A DNA stretch of 10,222 nt, taken from assembly GCA_013140405.1 (NCBI GenBank), contig JABFSV010000018.1:1-10222 (forward strand), read 5' to 3'. Made by a program: the position numbers and the translations under genes. Below the pieces are notes generated by a model, which had not been told where the DNA came from, did not search any database, and saw only the letters and a list, made by a program, of their open reading frames with translations. This stretch comes from Methyloglobulus sp. (GTDB taxonomy: Bacteria; Pseudomonadota; Gammaproteobacteria; Methylococcales; Methylomonadaceae). This document shows positions 7,823 through 10,222 of this stretch, one piece after another (within the stretch, counting starts at the first letter, position 1; each line of letters starts with the position of its first letter).

Positions 7823-9177
7823 TATGCCCCTCCTTTTTTGGCGGTAGTCGTCTTATTGATGGCTTGCGGCTCCAGATAAGCGATATTCAGATGATCTTCT
7901 ATCAGATATTTAATAGCGACTTCTTGCACTTGTGCAGCAGTCACTTGGTTGACTTTGCCGACATATTCATCGGCTTTTTGCCAGCCTAATCCGACGGTTT
8001 CTAGCATACCGAGCTGCATGGCTTGATAGAAGTTGGAATCCCGCTCGTAAACTGCACTGGCTAAGACTTGCGCTTTAATGCGGCTTAATTCTTCCTCACT
8101 AATTAGGCTATTTTGCAGTTTGGCGACTTCCGCTTTTAAAGCGGTTTCCATTTGCAGTAAAGTTTTACCTTCTGCAGGCGTGGCTTCCAGTTCAAATAAG
8201 TCGGGTAATCGTGAAGCTAGCCCATAACCTGCACCAGCGGCTACCGCAATCTGCTTGCCGCGTACCAAACCTGAACTTAGGCGAGCACTGCTGCCGCCGT
8301 CGAGTACACCTGCCAAAACTTCTAGCGCGTAGGCTTCCCATTCCTTTTCGGCGGTTTTCAATACGGGAACTTTGTAACCCATGACGATGGAGGGCAGTTT
8401 TGCCGGGACTTTCACCGTTATCCTGCGTATGCCTAATTGTTCGATTTCAGTTTGCGGTTTCAGTGGCTTGATTTCACTGGTTTTGAGTGGGGCAAAATAT
8501 TTTTCCGACAGCGCAAAAACATCCTCAGCCTTGACATCACCGACAACTACCAAGGTGGCATTATTGGGTGCGTACCAGCGTTGATACCATTCCTGCAAGT
8601 CGGGAACGGTATAGTTGGCTATGTCGGCAGGCCAGCCGATGACGGGGTGCTTGTAAGGGCTGTTACTATAAGCCATCGCATTAAAATGTTCCTGCATTTT
8701 GCCCTGGGGATTATCCTCAGTCCGCATCCGCCGTTCTTCGGTGACGACCTGGAGTTCTTTTTTCAATTCCTCCGGCAATAAATGCAGGTTACGCATCCGG
8801 TCTGCTTCCAATTCCATACTGACTTCCAGCTTATCAGCAGCCATGGTTTGGAAATAAGCAGTATAGTCTTGTCCGGTAAAGGCATTTTCATCGCCACCAT
8901 TTTCGGCAATAATTCGGGAAAATTCACCGACGGCATGTTTATCCGTACCTTTGAACATCATGTGTTCCAGCATGTGCGAAATGCCGGTAATTCCGCCTGG
9001 CTCATAGCTTGAGCCGACTTTATACCAGACTTGAGATACCACGACAGGTGAGCGATGGTCTTCTTTGACCAGTACCTTCAAACCGTTAGCCAAGACGTGT
9101 TCAGTGACTTTGGGTTCAGCATTAGCAGACAATATTGGCAAACATAACATTGCCGCACAAAGTAATCTTGCGTTCAT
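7822..9177 (-). CDS. Catalytic M16 zinc metallopeptidase, exported
   Basis: This M16 family peptidase has 451 residues from the ATG at 9175-9177. A signal peptide (1-20, cleavage after ANA) sends it to the periplasm. The inverted zinc motif is HMLEH (H68, E71, H72) in GISHMLEHMMFKGT. The third zinc ligand is likely E148, in the VVTEERRMRTEDNP block 76 residues after H72. The second domain carries GGSSARLSSGLVRGKQIA, where the usual R-x-x-x-Y substrate-binding pair is not recognisable; the partner gene downstream still has it, so the two look complementary. The frame stays open 44 codons further upstream to 9309, but that extension crosses the divergent promoter and the start of cyoE, lacks a ribosome site, and would bury the signal peptide, so I reject it. 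GAGGGAG just upstream supports the start used. First gene of the M16-M16-rsmD operon; substrate unknown. Confidence 0.94.
   Translation of the reverse strand: MNARLLCAAMLCLPILSANAEPKVTEHVLANGLKVLVKEDHRSPVVVSQVWYKVGSSYEPGGITGISHMLEHMMFKGTDKHAVGEFSRIIAENGGDENAFTGQDYTAYFQTMAADKLEVSMELEADRMRNLHLLPEELKKELQVVTEERRMRTEDNPQGKMQEHFNAMAYSNSPYKHPVIGWPADIANYTVPDLQEWYQRWYAPNNATLVVVGDVKAEDVFALSEKYFAPLKTSEIKPLKPQTEIEQLGIRRITVKVPAKLPSIVMGYKVPVLKTAEKEWEAYALEVLAGVLDGGSSARLSSGLVRGKQIAVAAGAGYGLASRLPDLFELEATPAEGKTLLQMETALKAEVAKLQNSLISEEELSRIKAQVLASAVYERDSNFYQAMQLGMLETVGLGWQKADEYVGKVNQVTAAQVQEVAIKYLIEDHLNIAYLEPQAINKTTTAKKGGA
7829..7835 (-). promoter_or_regulatory. Strong Shine-Dalgarno for the second M16 gene
   Basis: AAGGAGG on the minus strand lies six bases before the ATG at 7820-7822, inside the last codons of the upstream M16 gene. 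It is the strongest ribosome binding site in the window and supports both the start and balanced, coupled translation of the two subunits. Confidence 0.85.
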
Positions 9178-9278
9178 AACTCCCTCGTTGTTATTGATGT
9201 TAGCGCTTCGGACTGTTTGAATAATCATTGGTTCACTGTATTCTATAGGATATTCGAATTGTGAGGACTGAATAAATA
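9178..9278. promoter_or_regulatory. Divergent promoter region, M16 operon / cyoE
   Basis: These 101 bases separate two divergent starts and must carry promoters for both. On the plus strand TTGGTT (9228-9233) is followed after 17 bases by TATTCG (9251-9256), a mediocre -35/-10 pair for cyoE. On the minus strand the AT-rich stretch read as TATAGAAT (about 9241-9248) could be a -10, without a convincing -35. GAGGA (9263-9267) is a possible, rather distant (11 bases) ribosome site for cyoE. No clear operator is visible. That promoters are here is near certain; the exact boxes are not. Confidence 0.5.
9180..9186 (-). promoter_or_regulatory. Shine-Dalgarno deciding the catalytic M16 start
   Basis: GAGGGAG on the minus strand ends two bases before the ATG at 9175-9177; its GAGG core (9183-9186) is five bases away. 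With the signal peptide that follows, it identifies this ATG as the real start rather than the longer open frame reaching 9309. Confidence 0.8.
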
Positions 9279-10166
9279 ATGGTAACCCAAGCCGCTGTTG
9301 CCCCTTCATCCTGGAAAAGCTACCTGGAACTGTGTAAGCCTAACGTTGTTGCGGAAATGCTGTTTACTGCAATCGTGGGTATGTTGCTAGCTGTGCCTGG
9401 AATACCACCTTTGGATAAGGTTGGTTATGGCATTGTCGGGATTGGCTTGGCAGCGGCATCCGCGGCAGCTATCAATCATCTGATTGACCAAAAAATCGAT
9501 GGCATCCTTAATCCGCATCGGCCTTTACCCCAGCACTATCTAAAATCATCAGATGTTATTGCTTTTGCTGCGGTATTGGGCGTAACTTCCATGCTGGTCT
9601 TGATATTGAACGTCAATATGCTAACCGCCATCCTCACTTTTGTGTCCTTATTCGGTTATGCCATTATTTATACACTTTGGCTTAAACGGGCAACGCCCCA
9701 GAATATTGTTATAGGTGGTGCGTTTGGTGCAACGCCACCGTTGCTGGGTTGGTGTGCAATTACGGGTCAAGTGCATCCCTATGCGTTGCTGCTCGTGTTA
9801 ATCATATTTATTTGGACACCGCCGCATTTTTGGCCGTTGGCTATTGCACGGCAAGAAAAATATGCGTTGGTTAATATTCCCATGCTACCCGTTACACATG
9901 GTGCGGAATTTACTCGTTTGCAGATATTGCTTTACGCCGTATTGTTGCTTGTTGTCACCTTATTGCCGTATTTGACGGGGATGAGCGGATTGATTTATTT
10001 GGTTTCTGCATTGCTGTTAGGGTTGGGTTTTATCTACTTTGCCGTGTTGATGATGCGAAATAAAGATGCCAAAACCGCCATGCTTACGTTTTGGTTTTCG
10101 ATTATCTACATAACGGTATTGTTTGCTGCGCTGTTAATTGACCATTATGTCAAACTGACTTTATGA
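9279..10166 (+). CDS. cyoE: Protoheme IX farnesyltransferase (heme O synthase)
   Basis: This inner-membrane UbiA-family enzyme (CyoE/CtaB) transfers a farnesyl group to heme b to make heme O, needed by heme-copper terminal oxidases directly or after conversion to heme A. It has 295 residues and about nine predicted membrane segments. Visible signatures are the Asp-rich motif NHLIDQKID (66-74), RATPQNIVIGGAFGATPPLLGW (137-158), IWTPPHFWPLAIAR (178-191) and IPMLPVTHG (200-208). Two features are unusual. The lysine-proline motif near the N-terminus reads KPN (20-22), where family members I recall have KPR or KPK. The loop after the Asp-rich motif, usually DxxMxRTxxRP, is DGILNPHRP (74-82), two residues shorter and without the Arg-Thr. 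It could still be active, or be a divergent second copy. No oxidase subunit gene is nearby. Divergent from the M16 operon; its stop overlaps the next start (ATGA). Confidence 0.92.
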   Translation: MVTQAAVAPSSWKSYLELCKPNVVAEMLFTAIVGMLLAVPGIPPLDKVGYGIVGIGLAAASAAAINHLIDQKIDGILNPHRPLPQHYLKSSDVIAFAAVLGVTSMLVLILNVNMLTAILTFVSLFGYAIIYTLWLKRATPQNIVIGGAFGATPPLLGWCAITGQVHPYALLLVLIIFIWTPPHFWPLAIARQEKYALVNIPMLPVTHGAEFTRLQILLYAVLLLVVTLLPYLTGMSGLIYLVSALLLGLGFIYFAVLMMRNKDAKTAMLTFWFSIIYITVLFAALLIDHYVKLTL

Positions 10167-10222
10167 CCTTCTCACACCACCTGCAAACGTCCCATCCTGA
10201 ACATCCTTTTGCAGAAACGATA
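10163..10222 (+). CDS. Start of an unidentified gene, cut by window end
   Basis: An ATG at 10163 overlaps the cyoE stop codon (ATGA, 4-base overlap) and opens a frame with no stop for the 20 codons that remain. The peptide begins MTFSHHLQTSHPEHPFAETI and is rich in His and Pro. The ATGA overlap is typical of translationally coupled operon genes, which supports a real start. Too little is visible to name a product; there is no signal peptide or membrane segment in these residues. Confidence 0.6.
   Translation, partial: MTFSHHLQTSHPEHPFAETI

Noticed and set aside
9252..9259. ATTCGAAT palindrome in the divergent promoter region.
   Set aside because: An eight-base palindrome is common by chance, and no second copy or known regulator site matches it.
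9178..9309. 44-codon N-terminal extension of the catalytic M16 protein.
   Set aside because: It would overlap the cyoE start and promoters, has no ribosome site and would place a clear signal peptide in the middle of the protein; the ATG at 9175-9177 has a good Shine-Dalgarno.

Overview
The window reads as chromosome from a gammaproteobacterium. ClpB follows the Escherichia coli protein residue for residue at its nucleotide-binding motifs, and the M16 peptidase – M16 peptidase – rsmD cluster is a common gammaproteobacterial arrangement. A protein of the exosortase-associated TIGR04073 type, together with the moderate base composition, would fit a methanotroph-like lineage (Methylococcales). 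That genus-level guess is inference only.

Layout. The first ~107 bases are the leader of a tex gene (120-2402, +), with an extended -10 promoter just upstream. A short exported protein (2459-3064, +), similar to the TIGR04073 family, follows. A 250-base gap then holds an imperfect terminator-like hairpin, an inverted repeat and a near-perfect sigma-32 (heat-shock) promoter that drives clpB (3315-5891, +). clpB ends at a strong hairpin with T-runs on both strands. That hairpin also serves the convergent operon arriving from the right: catalytic M16 peptidase (7822-9177, -), non-catalytic M16 partner (6509-7822, -) and rsmD (5956-6519, -). The three genes overlap end to start, so they are probably translationally coupled. 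A ~100-base divergent promoter region separates this operon from a heme O synthase gene (cyoE/ctaB, 9279-10166, +). The ATGA overlap at the end of cyoE opens another gene that runs off the window.

How the genes work together. Tex (RNA-binding, transcription/stress related) and ClpB (disaggregase) are stress and housekeeping functions. The two M16 proteins look like complementary halves of one periplasmic zinc peptidase: one carries the HxxEH zinc site, the other has lost it but keeps the C-terminal Arg/Tyr substrate-binding pair. RsmD methylates 16S rRNA. CyoE makes heme O for terminal oxidases.

Overall this is a core-genome region, and I see no mobile element, CRISPR array, RNA gene or obviously new system. 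The most interesting details are the clpB control region (sigma-32 promoter plus a small hairpin covering the Shine-Dalgarno), an apparently isolated exosortase-associated-type protein, and a heme O synthase with a shortened conserved loop.
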